Shown: positions 35,001 through 42,710, numbered from the stretch's first letter. The stretch is DNA of 64,000 bases from UBA4874 sp002399435 (GCA_036823195.1 DAISGI010000002.1:62001-126000); one strand, 5' to 3'. Notes: generated by a model not told the origin, from the sequence alone. Translations and numbers: made by a program.

Positions 35001-35705
35001 CAGAGCGCAAAGAAAATCCTTGCTTTAAAAGACGGGGATGCCGTCTCCCTGCAGAACATGGAACTTGAGCAGCAGGAAACCAAGGTAGCCGGTATCGTGA
35101 AAAACTATCTGGGCAGCAACGTCTATATGACGCAGAAACAATATGAATCTCTTTTCGGAGACTATGAGGCAAACGGCGTGCTGGCACACCTGACGGATGC
35201 CTGTACCGATCCAGGTGCCTACGCGGAGAAACTCCAGGATAACGATGCCGTTCTTTCCGCTGTCAGCACAGCCAAATTAAAGGAAGAATACGGCTTTGAC
35301 CTGATTGACGCCGTGGTACTTCTGTTTATTGTCATGGCAGGGGGCCTTGCCCTGGTGGTTCTCTTTACCCTGTCCAATACGAATATCTCAGAGCGTACCA
35401 GAGAACTGGCTACCATAAAAGTGCTCGGTTTTTACGACAAGGAAGTCTACCAGTATGTCAACAGGGAAACACTGATCCTGACCCTGGCAGGGATTCTCTT
35501 CGGCCTGCCGCTGGGCCGTTTCATCAGCGGCTTTCTGACCACCGTACTCAATATGCCATCCATGTATTTTGCCGTGCATATTGAGCCGGTCAGCTATCTT
35601 CTCACAGCAGCAATTACCTTCTTTTTTGCCATATTGGTCAATTGGATTACCAACCGTACGCTGAATCGTATTGATATGGTGGAAGCGCTGAAAAGTGCTG
35701 AATAA
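32043..35705 (+). CDS. Very large FtsX-family ABC permease with extracellular coiled coils
   Basis: A 1,220-residue permease starting at GTG 32043 (MSKAYFKDIGRSIQKGWKRL). One N-terminal membrane helix (residues 20-40) is followed by a MacB-type extracellular domain, then coiled coil at about residues 280-450 and 540-670 (repeats such as KLSEGEKQLAAGEAQLNEKA), separated by a Gly/Pro/Gln-rich linker that contains LPKTG at residues 527-531. The first FtsX domain begins near residue 695 (FFPLIFLLVAILMS, EEERGMIGTYKALGFGGGAI) and the second near 1,090 (VVLLFIVMAGGLALVVLF, ERTRELATIKVLGFYDKEVY). Substrate unknown. No separate adaptor gene adjoins it. Confidence 0.88.
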   Translation: MSKAYFKDIGRSIQKGWKRLFSILIITALGVTMLTGLYAACTDMYYSADRFFDRQNLFDIRIMSTLGLTQEDVDTLSRLKAVRTAEGSYNETVHTEADGVQKTADMTVLSRKGLNKPYLLDGKMPTKKGEIAVTQKYLEESSLSVGDPLTITEDVKADGESKTGGESESISSKKNGDDPKASPKENSTSNTDIDLKDMKTELEETESPTFANTTYTITGVILDPMSIQNSDGMSSLFRSTVSSDYTFFITGEDADFDVFTAVYLTLDGTQEMSSYSDEYNDRVQSVIANIESRIKKQREKARYDSVIREARTKIQDAENTANDKFTEADRKFADARNNIDKSRQELANGEAALTHEQKNADRQITEARAKLENHRQKLSEGEKQLAAGEAQLNEKAGELEQNTQRMARERQKAEDQFAAAEETFQKEQNKLNANRHQLEAGTAQLKNIFGDAWPEKEWNALVHAAADLTARGEKEDDVAEGTAAEQAALSKAFLELQGQMEHLQQEAVDTQQNEPVQEQDPAAVDSLPKTGVQTALGLGMVTGGQQLLDAKKSGFEEQKASALQQMSEAGDKLNEGKTQIAAARQELESHRTELKTGKEELAKAEEKLNAEEARAKEKIADARKGISEGKTKLSKGQQELTEQEKEYAVKKDEAKQKLNDAYAELDDIELTKWYVQDRTTLDSYSSLNNDLSSIEAVGHFFPLIFLLVAILMSLTTMTRMVEEERGMIGTYKALGFGGGAIYRKYLLFAFCACLLGGIVGDIGGFILLPKFIAVILKELYTIPRYYLQFDLLYGVGGVLLFMTAIVGATALSCHSEMKHMPAALLRPKAPRAGSRILLEHIPTFWSRLKFLNKVTLRNLFRYKKRLFMTVGGIMGCTALLVCGFAIKDSIADLGLKQYDRIYQYDLMTVFDEKEHDEMVHHLTADKNVRDYMELRIDSMKLINTRGKAEKVQLMVLPNDSPIKDYIRLESPEGKILHPKDNGVLVTQSAKKILALKDGDAVSLQNMELEQQETKVAGIVKNYLGSNVYMTQKQYESLFGDYEANGVLAHLTDACTDPGAYAEKLQDNDAVLSAVSTAKLKEEYGFDLIDAVVLLFIVMAGGLALVVLFTLSNTNISERTRELATIKVLGFYDKEVYQYVNRETLILTLAGILFGLPLGRFISGFLTTVLNMPSMYFAVHIEPVSYLLTAAITFFFAILVNWITNRTLNRIDMVEALKSAE

Positions 35706-35733
35706 AAGAAGGCCCAAAACGGGCCTTCTTTTA
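35705..35733. terminator. Bidirectional terminator after the large permease
   Basis: AAGAAGGCCC-AAAA-CGGGCCTTCTT with flanking A and T runs separates the permease from the convergent oxidoreductase gene. Confidence 0.88.
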
Positions 35734-35777
35734 TTCTCTTGCTTATGTACTGTACCTTTAAACTTATGGAGCCCCTG

Positions 35778-36857
35778 CTATCGCACCTTCCTTGCCAGCA
35801 TCTGTGCCTTCACAGACAGCTCCGCTGCCTTAAGGGCATGTTCCTGCGTCATGGCATTCTCTGTCCGGTGGATACAGTCCAGAATCAACTGACCGAAGTA
35901 AGGGAACCCGGTCTTTCCCTTTGCATTGATATAGTGCTCTCCGTCTTTATCCACGAGAAATACATGATTGCCGGTCTTCTCCCTGGCTACATTTACATTC
36001 TTTCTCAATTCAATATAGCCTTCTGTTCCCAGAATAAAAGTTCGTCCGTCGCCCCAGGAGGAAAGCCCATCCGGTGTAAACCAGTCTACCCGGAAATATC
36101 CCATGGCGCCGTTGTCTCCCACGAGGGTCGCATCACCGAAATCATCCAGCTCCGGATACTCCGGATGATTGTAGTTTCCAATCTCACTGTTTACCACGGT
36201 GGCATCCCTGGCTCCCGTATAGTACAAAAACTGCTCGATCTGATGACTTCCGATATCGCACAGGATCCCTCCGTAATATTTCTTACGGAAAAACCAGTCC
36301 GGCCGGGAGGGTGCGTTCAAACGGTGGGGACCCATCCCCAGCACCTGAATCACTTTACCAATGGCTCCCTGATGTATCAGTTCTCCTGCATAAATGGCAC
36401 TTTCCGATTGCAGGCGTTCGCTGTAGCTGACCATATATTTTTTCCCGGTTTCACGAACGGCTTCCTTTACCGCCTTAAGCTGCTCCAGCGTGGTCAGTGG
36501 CGCTTTGTCCACAAAATAGTCCTTTCCGGATTTCATGACGCGGATGCCCAGCGCCGCACGCTCCGAAGTCACACAGGCCGCTGCCACCAACCGAACCTCC
36601 GGATCGTCCAGCACCTGCTCCTCCCGTTCTGCCACCCGGACACCAGTCGCGTCATAGGCCTTCCGAAAAGACTCCGCCTTTTTCGGATCGGGATCATAAA
36701 CCCACTTCAATGTGGCCCCGGCTTCCAACAGACCGTTGGTCATTCCCCGGATATGTCCATGATCCAGTCCTATCGCCGCAAAAACAAATTCACCCTTTTT
36801 GACCACCGGGTTTGGCTTCCCCTTTGGCGCATAGTTCATTCCATCCCTTTGATCCAT
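35778..36857 (-). CDS. Gfo/Idh/MocA family oxidoreductase
   Basis: An NAD(P)-dependent sugar or sugar-acid oxidoreductase, 359 residues. The N-terminal Rossmann domain begins EFVFAAIGLDHGHIRGMTNG (about residue 23), with the conserved DKAPLTT segment in place of the usual EKP. The C-terminal alpha/beta domain has GGILCDIGSHQIEQFLYYTG, the likely substrate-binding D-x3-H motif. ATG 36857 follows AAAGGAG. It lies 55 bases after uxuB and ends the uronate operon before a terminator. The exact substrate is not known; an inositol- or uronate-like sugar acid is plausible from context. Confidence 0.88.
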   Translation of the reverse strand: MDQRDGMNYAPKGKPNPVVKKGEFVFAAIGLDHGHIRGMTNGLLEAGATLKWVYDPDPKKAESFRKAYDATGVRVAEREEQVLDDPEVRLVAAACVTSERAALGIRVMKSGKDYFVDKAPLTTLEQLKAVKEAVRETGKKYMVSYSERLQSESAIYAGELIHQGAIGKVIQVLGMGPHRLNAPSRPDWFFRKKYYGGILCDIGSHQIEQFLYYTGARDATVVNSEIGNYNHPEYPELDDFGDATLVGDNGAMGYFRVDWFTPDGLSSWGDGRTFILGTEGYIELRKNVNVAREKTGNHVFLVDKDGEHYINAKGKTGFPYFGQLILDCIHRTENAMTQEHALKAAELSVKAQMLARKVR

Positions 36858-36912
36858 GATTTTGCTCCTTTCCTGGTTCCCATAATTGCCCTCTCAAACT
36901 TTGTCTTTTCCC

Positions 36913-38430
36913 TCAATTGCAATACTTTTGCAGTGTTCTGCGTACCGCTCCGGGACCTTCCAGCATCTCTGCGAACATTCCCTTTACTTTTGCGGCCATT
37001 CCGCAGGAAAACAAATCTATTGAAAATATACTTTGATCACCGAGTATGGCATCGATTCCTTTCCCATCCACGGGACGCTGTCCCAGCCGGATACCTCCAA
37101 GCAGCCCGGTAAGCTCTTCCATCCGTGGGTCCGGACTCAGATCCATGTGATTTCCCTTATCATCCGCACCCAGCAGGTATCGAAGCCAGCCTGCAAATAC
37201 AAGAGGGATCATTGTCAGATCGTCCAGGCTGAGGTCGGGACTGGAGGCATAGGCGCGCAGCGTCTGCCCATACCGGACAGGAATCTTCTGCGATGTATCC
37301 GTGGCAATTCTCTGCGGGGTATCCGGCATAAACGGATTCGGGAACCGCTTTGTCAGTACATCCTTCAAAAAATCCTCCGGACGGATAATGCCGGGATCGA
37401 TCACCACTGGCATTCCTTCCTTTTCTCCCAGTTCCCATACCAGCTTCTTCAGGTCCGTATCGCTCATTTCCTCATGGATGGTCTGATATCCCAACAGGCA
37501 TCCAAAAACCGCCAGAGCAGTATGAAGCGGATTCAGACAGGTACCAACCTTCATTTTTTCAAACCGATCAACGGTAGCCCGGTCGGCAAACCAAATGCCG
37601 GCTGCTTCCAACTGCGGTCTCCCGTTTGGAAAGGCATCCTCTATGACAAGATACTCCGTCTCTTCCGCATTGACAAACGGAGCAGTATAAGTATGACGCT
37701 CTGTGATAATCTGCTCGGTGTCCTCGAATCCGTCCTGTTCCAGAAGCTTCTTTACGGAAGCATCGGGACGGGGTGTGATTTTGTCTATGGCGGTCCACGG
37801 GAAGGTTATCTTTTCCGGATCGGACAGATACTTAAGGAAGCCTTCCTCTGCCCTGCCTTCCGCTACCAGATCCCTGGCATGCTTCTTCACCGCGCTGGAA
37901 AGAATCTCCCCGTTTCGGGCACAGTTGTCCATACTGACCAGGGCAAGGGGCCACGCTCCGTTTTCATATCTTTCCAGACAGAATTCCGCGATTCTGCGCA
38001 TCAGCGGGCCGGCGTATCCTTTTTCCGTTATGGTGAAGCTGACCATCTGAACGGACGGTTCCCGGAACAAGGCCAGCATTCTGTCCGTTTCAGTCACAGC
38101 CTCCATCACGCTTCCCACTACCTTTTTGCCCACGGTTCCATCCGCCTTCAGCGTAACCAGAAGGCTCAGGGAATCGTAAGGCTCATAGGCGCGCCGGACG
38201 AGTTCCGGATCGAAGCCCTCGCAGACAATGATGCCCCGATCTGTCCGTCCCTGTTCCAACAATGTGTCCATGGCGGATGCCATAAATGCCCGGAAAATGT
38301 TCCCTGCCCCAAAGTGGATCCAAACAGGCGCTTTCCGGGTTTTGTCCTTTACCGACTGCCTGTCATAGGTTGGAATGGTATAGTCCTTCTTCCATTCCCC
38401 GCGTTTACTCCAGGCTTCTGTCAATTTCAT
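36913..38430 (-). CDS. uxuB: Mannitol dehydrogenase family protein, probable fructuronate reductase
   Basis: Reduces D-fructuronate to D-mannonate (glucuronate route). The 505-residue protein has the N-terminal NAD-binding motif HFGAGNIFRAFMASAMD (about residues 39-55) and the polyol dehydrogenase catalytic motif KVGTCLNPLHTALAVFG, with Lys, Asn and His in the K-x4-N-x2-H pattern. A mannitol or tagaturonate reductase is possible by family, but the neighbouring uxuA makes fructuronate reductase the better call. The SD is GGAGGAGAAGCTT before the ATG. It is separated from uxuA by a tandem array. Confidence 0.88.
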   Translation of the reverse strand: MKLTEAWSKRGEWKKDYTIPTYDRQSVKDKTRKAPVWIHFGAGNIFRAFMASAMDTLLEQGRTDRGIIVCEGFDPELVRRAYEPYDSLSLLVTLKADGTVGKKVVGSVMEAVTETDRMLALFREPSVQMVSFTITEKGYAGPLMRRIAEFCLERYENGAWPLALVSMDNCARNGEILSSAVKKHARDLVAEGRAEEGFLKYLSDPEKITFPWTAIDKITPRPDASVKKLLEQDGFEDTEQIITERHTYTAPFVNAEETEYLVIEDAFPNGRPQLEAAGIWFADRATVDRFEKMKVGTCLNPLHTALAVFGCLLGYQTIHEEMSDTDLKKLVWELGEKEGMPVVIDPGIIRPEDFLKDVLTKRFPNPFMPDTPQRIATDTSQKIPVRYGQTLRAYASSPDLSLDDLTMIPLVFAGWLRYLLGADDKGNHMDLSPDPRMEELTGLLGGIRLGQRPVDGKGIDAILGDQSIFSIDLFSCGMAAKVKGMFAEMLEGPGAVRRTLQKYCN

Positions 38431-38465
38431 AAGCTTCTCCTCCGTCTGTCATATTTCTGTTGCAT

Positions 38466-38596
38466 GCTTCCGATAAGCTTTTATGCTTCCGATGAGATTC
38501 TATGTTTCGATGAGCTTTTACGTTTCCGATGAGATTCTACGCTTCGATAAGCTTTTACGTTTCCGATGAGATTCTACGTTTCCGATGAGTTCTTAT
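38466..38596. repeat. Tandem array of seven 18-19 base units at the 3' end of uxuA
   Basis: Units start at 38466, 38485, 38504, 38522, 38541, 38559 and 38578 and have the form GYTTCCGATRAG..TTYTAY. They alternate between AAGCTTTTA/GAGCTTTTA and GAGATTCTA types, so the higher-order period is about 37-38 bases. The uxuA stop codon lies in the sixth unit and its last codons (HKNSSET) in the seventh and sixth, so the array probably grew by duplicating the gene end. Confidence 0.9.
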
Positions 38597-39653
38597 GAAC
38601 AGCTTCCCATAGCCCCAGGAGATAAGCAATCCCAATAGATCGATCATACAGACCATACCCCGGTCTTGCCTTCTCTCCCCATATCATCCGGCCATGATCC
38701 GGCCGGATATATCCATCAAACCCATTGTCATGAAATGCCTTCACAATGCGATACATGTCAAGATCCCCATATGAGCTTAAATGAGCAGTTTCCATGAAAA
38801 CCTTGTTATCCAGATGCCTGATATTGCGGATGTGGGCAAAATGTACCCGCCCGCGTGACACGAACTCTTTTATCATTGAAGGTATATCATTTTTCACATC
38901 TGCCCCCAACGAACCGGTACAAAACGTCAGACCATTATAGGGACTGGAGTTTAAATTCAGAAATCTGCGAATGCTCTCCGCATCGCGGATCACCTTGGGA
39001 AGGCCATAGAGCGAAAATGGCGGATCATCCGGATGAATGGCCATTTTGATGTCAAGTTTCTCTGCATATGGAATCACTGCGTCCAAAAAATATTTCAAAT
39101 TTTCCCAATAGTCTTCTTCGGACATATTCTGATAAAAGTCAATATCCTCTGCCATGTCCTTTAATCTTTCCGGTTCCCAGCCAGGAAGGGTATAGCCTTC
39201 TGAACTGGCAAACATCTCTTTCGCAATCCGGGATGGATTCATCTGAAGGGCATCCTCATGATGATAATACATAGCCGTGCTGCCATCTTCCAGAGGAAAA
39301 GCAAGATTGCTTCTCACCCAATCCATCACGGGCATAAAATTATAGCAGAGACATTTTACCCCGACCTCCGAAAGATTTTGAAGTGTATGAATATAGTTTT
39401 CAATATATCGGTCCCTCGTCGGCAATCCTTTCTTGATATCCTCATGAATGTTGACGCTTTCAATCACTTCCATTTCAAGCCCTGCAGAATTGATCTTCTT
39501 TTTCAAATCCCTCAGACGTTCCAGAGGCCAGACCTCTCCTGGGGGTACATCGGACAGCATTGCCGCTATGCCGCTTACTCCCGGAATCTGGCGGATCTGA
39601 TCCAGTGTAACGCTGTCATCCCCGCCGGGAAACCAGCGAAAAATCATCTTCAT
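38574..39653 (-). CDS. uxuA: Mannonate dehydratase
   Basis: Dehydrates D-mannonate to 2-keto-3-deoxygluconate. The 359-residue TIM-barrel protein starts MKMIFRWFPGGDDSVTLDQI, the typical UxuA opening. It contains LCYNFMPVMDWVRSNL, IKMAIHPDDPPFSLYGLPKV and LTFCTGSLGADVKNDIP, with the conserved His and Cys metal ligands, and ends with FDGYIRPDHGRMIWGE. The ATG at 39653 follows GGGGGAG; the longer upstream frame has no site. It heads the operon uxuA-uxuB-Gfo/Idh, driven by a consensus promoter across the assembly gap. Confidence 0.95.
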   Translation of the reverse strand: MKMIFRWFPGGDDSVTLDQIRQIPGVSGIAAMLSDVPPGEVWPLERLRDLKKKINSAGLEMEVIESVNIHEDIKKGLPTRDRYIENYIHTLQNLSEVGVKCLCYNFMPVMDWVRSNLAFPLEDGSTAMYYHHEDALQMNPSRIAKEMFASSEGYTLPGWEPERLKDMAEDIDFYQNMSEEDYWENLKYFLDAVIPYAEKLDIKMAIHPDDPPFSLYGLPKVIRDAESIRRFLNLNSSPYNGLTFCTGSLGADVKNDIPSMIKEFVSRGRVHFAHIRNIRHLDNKVFMETAHLSSYGDLDMYRIVKAFHDNGFDGYIRPDHGRMIWGEKARPGYGLYDRSIGIAYLLGLWEAVHKNSSET

Positions 39654-39823
39654 ATGGATTCTCCCCCTTGCCTCAAGCCCAAACCACAGCAACGTTTGAC
39701 AAAAAAACAGACTTATCACAGCCAGAATCCAACAACGATAAATCATATTGTACATATTCGTTATCCATAATATGTATCACGAACATGCCTGCCAAAAAGC
39801 ATCAAAAAATTTCCTGATATAAT

Positions 39824-39923
39824 NNNNNNNNNNNNNNNNNNNNNNNNNNNNNNNNNNNNNNNNNNNNNNNNNNNNNNNNNNNNNNNNNNNNNNNNNNNNN
39901 NNNNNNNNNNNNNNNNNNNNNNN
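39824..39923. other. Assembly gap of 100 N in the uxuA leader, artefactual
   Basis: Positions 39769-39823 and 39924-39978 are the same 55-base sequence. The contigs overlap and the gap has no real length; the true distance from promoter to uxuA is about 155 bases shorter than the coordinates imply. Confidence 0.95.
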
Positions 39924-39976
39924 AATATGTATCACGAACATGCCTGCCAAAAAGCATCAAAAAATTTCCTGATATA

Positions 39977-40005
39977 ATTATACCGTGATTCTTTCCGGAT
40001 GTCAA
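39977..40005 (-). promoter_or_regulatory. Consensus sigma-A promoter of the uxuA operon
   Basis: On the minus strand TTGACA (40000-40005) and TATAAT (39977-39982) are perfect boxes with a 17-base spacer. After collapsing the false gap the leader to uxuA is about 160 bases. I see no clear operator. Confidence 0.8.
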
Positions 40006-40076
40006 AAACGCACGCATTCATACAACAAGACACCGTCCTTTCAGACAAATATCAACAAGTCATCGCAGTGGAATCC

Positions 40077-41240
40077 TTATTTGTAGTTGCCAACATTTAT
40101 TTCGTTCGTTGTGAAATTCTTAAGGCTCGTTGTCTTCTCATGAAAATGGATCGCATTTTTTTGTATCCCTTCTGCGCTATAGAAAGCATCCTCCCTGTGA
40201 ATTGGCAAACGGATGGTTTGTTTCTCAAATCCAGCCTTATAAATAGCAGTGATCAGCTCCACGGTTCTCCTTCCGTCTTCTCCCGTGATAAGAGGCCTTT
40301 TCCCATTTTCAATTGCCGACAGCATGTTCTCTATTTCTCCGACATGCCCCTCGTATTTTAAAGGAGGAATTGCTTCATATTCCGCGTTTATTTTATCCAT
40401 AAGCTTTGTATCCCTTACTCCAAAACCGTTCTCCATGGATACCGATGCAATACATGACCAAGGCGCTGAAATTTTTGCTTTTTCGCACTGCAGCACGATT
40501 CCCTGTTCCTCCCCATGATGAACAACAGAGCTGGTTACCTGGGCTACAGAGCCATCCGCATAACGCAGCGCCGCAAATGACAGGTCTTCCACCTCCGCAT
40601 TGTCATGCATGACGTTTGCCAACATGGAGGAAACTTCGACCGGCAATGCACCCTGGATCCAATTCAGCATATCAATATGGTGTACTGCATGATTTAGGGT
40701 CGGCCCACCGCCTTCCTTTTCCCAGGTCCCGCGCCACCAGAGATCGTAATAACTATGACCGCGCCACCAAAGGGAATTCACGTGCACACAACGAACTTTC
40801 CCGGCAATTCCGCTATCCGCTATCTTTTTCAATCTCCAGATACTATCCCGGAACCGGTTCTGTGCTATGATACCCATCGTTACGCCGTTTCGTTTTTCTG
40901 CGGCAAGCATCTCATCGCACTCTTTCAATCCCGGTGACATAGGCTTTTCCACCAGGACATGCTTACCTGCGTCCATACTATGGATTGCAATTTCTGCATG
41001 ACTTGACGGCGGGGTACAGACATGCACCAGATCAATTTTTGTATCGGAAGCAAGCATTTCTTCATGATCCCGGAACACTCTTGCATCCTGCAACCCAAAT
41101 TTCTTTTTTGCAGCTTCCGCCTTTTCCGGGTATATATCGCATAAGGCCACAATCCTGCACCGGTCAGGAAATTTCAGAATCCCCGGGATATGCGCCCCCT
41201 GTGCGATCGCACCAACACCTACCACTGCTATGTAAATCAT
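40077..41240 (-). CDS. Gfo/Idh/MocA family oxidoreductase
   Basis: A second, distinct NAD(P)-dependent oxidoreductase of this family, 387 residues. The Rossmann motif is IAVVGVGAIAQGAHIPGIL (residues 4-22), the catalytic EKP appears as VLVEKPMSPGLKECDEML, and the substrate motif is GGPTLNHAVHHIDMLNWI. ATG 41240 follows AGAAAGGG; the 24 codons upstream are not supported. It lies upstream of the uxuA promoter in the same direction and seems to be its own unit. The C terminus (about 20 residues after EGIQKNAIHF) is not family-typical. Confidence 0.88.
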   Translation of the reverse strand: MIYIAVVGVGAIAQGAHIPGILKFPDRCRIVALCDIYPEKAEAAKKKFGLQDARVFRDHEEMLASDTKIDLVHVCTPPSSHAEIAIHSMDAGKHVLVEKPMSPGLKECDEMLAAEKRNGVTMGIIAQNRFRDSIWRLKKIADSGIAGKVRCVHVNSLWWRGHSYYDLWWRGTWEKEGGGPTLNHAVHHIDMLNWIQGALPVEVSSMLANVMHDNAEVEDLSFAALRYADGSVAQVTSSVVHHGEEQGIVLQCEKAKISAPWSCIASVSMENGFGVRDTKLMDKINAEYEAIPPLKYEGHVGEIENMLSAIENGKRPLITGEDGRRTVELITAIYKAGFEKQTIRLPIHREDAFYSAEGIQKNAIHFHEKTTSLKNFTTNEINVGNYK

Positions 41241-41455
41241 TTTTAACCCTTTCTGCATTTTTGCTTTATGAATTTGTAATTTCATGATTTCATTTCTTTT
41301 CCTTCGTAACATTATTATATCATGATTTTGTCCTTAAAATATTGCTTCAATTAACTTGCTAGAATCAATATAAATCGTTTGACATGTTTCGACATATACG
41401 GGCGTATTGTCCTTTGTGGACTTCCACCACAGATGGACGGCATGTTCGTCATATC

Positions 41456-41482
41456 AAAAAAGTCCCCGGTATTCCCGGGGAC
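41456..41482 (-). terminator. Terminator of the CotF-like gene pair
   Basis: On the minus strand GTCCCCGGG-AATA-CCGGGGAC is followed by TTTTTT, just after the stop of the second coat gene. Confidence 0.9.
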
Positions 41483-41499
41483 CTGATTCAGACCACGTT

Positions 41500-41745
41500 T
41501 TATCTGACTTCTGATTTTACCTGTTGAATTTCAGAATTATCTGCCTGAGCCGCAGGTACATAATATCCTTTGGAACTTGCCAGCTGATAAAGCTCATATT
41601 GCGAAGTTTCGCAATTGTCGCGAATTTGCTGCAGAGTGGATCGAAGATTTGTATTCGAGCACTCTGAGATAGCACTGGAGTAAAAGGTCAGTTCGCTTTT
41701 CACAGCGGATAAGGCATCATTGACCATTGCTTTTTCCTCTAACAT
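41500..41745 (-). CDS. CotF-like spore coat protein, small
   Basis: An 81-residue helical protein. It has the CotF-type pattern of a helical bundle subunit (MVNDALSAVKSELTFYSSAI, RSTLQQIRDNCETSQYELYQ, ASSKGYYVPA). Proteins of this sort are expressed in sporulation and join the spore coat. The ATG follows GGAGGGAAATGA. It is paired with the preceding 61-residue gene (11-base gap); together the two correspond to N- and C-terminal helices of larger CotF-domain proteins, so they may act as a complex. Confidence 0.75.
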   Translation of the reverse strand: MLEEKAMVNDALSAVKSELTFYSSAISECSNTNLRSTLQQIRDNCETSQYELYQLASSKGYYVPAAQADNSEIQQVKSEVR

Positions 41746-41756
41746 TCATTTCCCTC

Positions 41757-41942
41757 CTAGTTTAAGAATGACAGTAACTTCTGTTTGGTGTTCTGCGCAC
41801 TCTGTGCGGATTTTTCAAAATAATCCCGCACCTGTGAATCGTTCGCCTGTTGTGCATAGGTCTGCATTTTCTTATACGAGGTTTCCTGTGCGCCGATTAA
41901 GTGCCGAAGATTTTGGAGCTCCATTTGATTCAGCTGAGACAT
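41757..41942 (-). CDS. CotF-like spore coat protein, very small
   Basis: A 61-residue all-helical protein (MSQLNQMELQNLRHLIGAQE ... YFEKSAQSAQNTKQKLLSFL) like the first helices of coat F domain proteins. The ATG at 41942 has the better spacing from AAAGGAG than the ATG six bases upstream. It is the first gene of a two-gene operon with a terminator. A role in the spore coat is inferred from family resemblance. Confidence 0.7.
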   Translation of the reverse strand: MSQLNQMELQNLRHLIGAQETSYKKMQTYAQQANDSQVRDYFEKSAQSAQNTKQKLLSFLN

Positions 41943-42060
41943 TATCATTCTCCTTTCTTTCTTCTTTAAAGTTATTATCTGTTCTATTTCCGGAAATATA
42001 CGTTGTTATTATGTCTCATGATCCAGATGAATATGGAAATAAAAATCCATATTTATAGTA

Positions 42061-42372
42061 TTGACTATTAAGTTCTGGTTCAGCCTGTGCCATCAATTAG
42101 CACATATATTGTGTGGCCATATTGGCAATCCTGGCGGCACTACAGAAGGAGATGAAAACGAAGCCGACGAGTTTGCAAAGCAAACGCTCATTCCACAAAA
42201 ACAGTTTGACTATTTTGTAGAAAGAAACGATTTCAGAAGAGAATCGATTATGCAATTTGCGGAAAGCGTTGGCATGGATGCCGGCATAGTCGTAGGTCGT
42301 TTACAAAAAGAAGGCTACATTAACTATAGCTGGTACAATGATTTAAAAATGAAATACACGATCTCAGAGTAG
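42061..42372 (+). pseudogene. ImmA/IrrE-type metallopeptidase, C-terminal remnant
   Basis: The 103-codon frame starts at the metal site and runs to the natural C terminus: FSLCHQLAHILCGHI, then ENEADEFAKQTLIP (third metal ligand region), then EGYINYSWYNDLK. In active members the first motif is HExxH; here it is HQLAH, so the catalytic Glu is lost. The N-terminal half, including any helix-turn-helix, is absent, and there is no ribosome binding site. It looks like a leftover of an antitoxin- or ICE-type regulator. No partner toxin gene is nearby. Confidence 0.7.
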
Positions 42373-42431
42373 AGCTACCCATATTAAGGAAAATTCCGGG
42401 ATTGCTCCCTATGGATGCAATTCCGGAGCTT

Positions 42432-42695
42432 TTACATTTTATATAAAAACCATCGGCATGTTGCAATCTCATATTTCAACTCAAAAACCTTTTGCTGTCC
42501 CGCCACAACACTTTGGCATACAAAGATCAGCATTCGGTTGCCGGCCAGTTTTTCCTCTTTTCGTTCCATCACCCGAATGGAGCCAACCTTGATCACCGAG
42601 GCATCGTCCTGCTTCATCAAAAATCGGATCGGCGTAATCCGTCCGTTTTCATCCGCCCAGAATATCATCTTCAGTCTTTTCATCCGGATTTTCAT
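42432..42695 (-). CDS. Small conserved protein next to dinB, function unknown
   Basis: An 87-residue, beta-rich basic protein (MKIRMKRLKMIFWADENGRI ... KYEIATCRWFLYKM). It starts 16 bases after dinB stops and is on the same strand, so it should be co-transcribed and SOS-controlled. Proteins like this are commonly found next to Y-family polymerase genes in Clostridia, though I know of no assigned function. The ending ELKYEIATCRWFL is the most typical part. A role as an accessory factor of the polymerase is inference from position. Confidence 0.72.
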   Translation of the reverse strand: MKIRMKRLKMIFWADENGRITPIRFLMKQDDASVIKVGSIRVMERKEEKLAGNRMLIFVCQSVVAGQQKVFELKYEIATCRWFLYKM

Positions 42696-42710
42696 AAAAA
42701 AGCACCATCC

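Noticed and set aside
38466..38596. Regular repeats that could be mistaken for a CRISPR array
   Set aside because: Units are directly adjacent without spacers, and there are no cas genes in the window.
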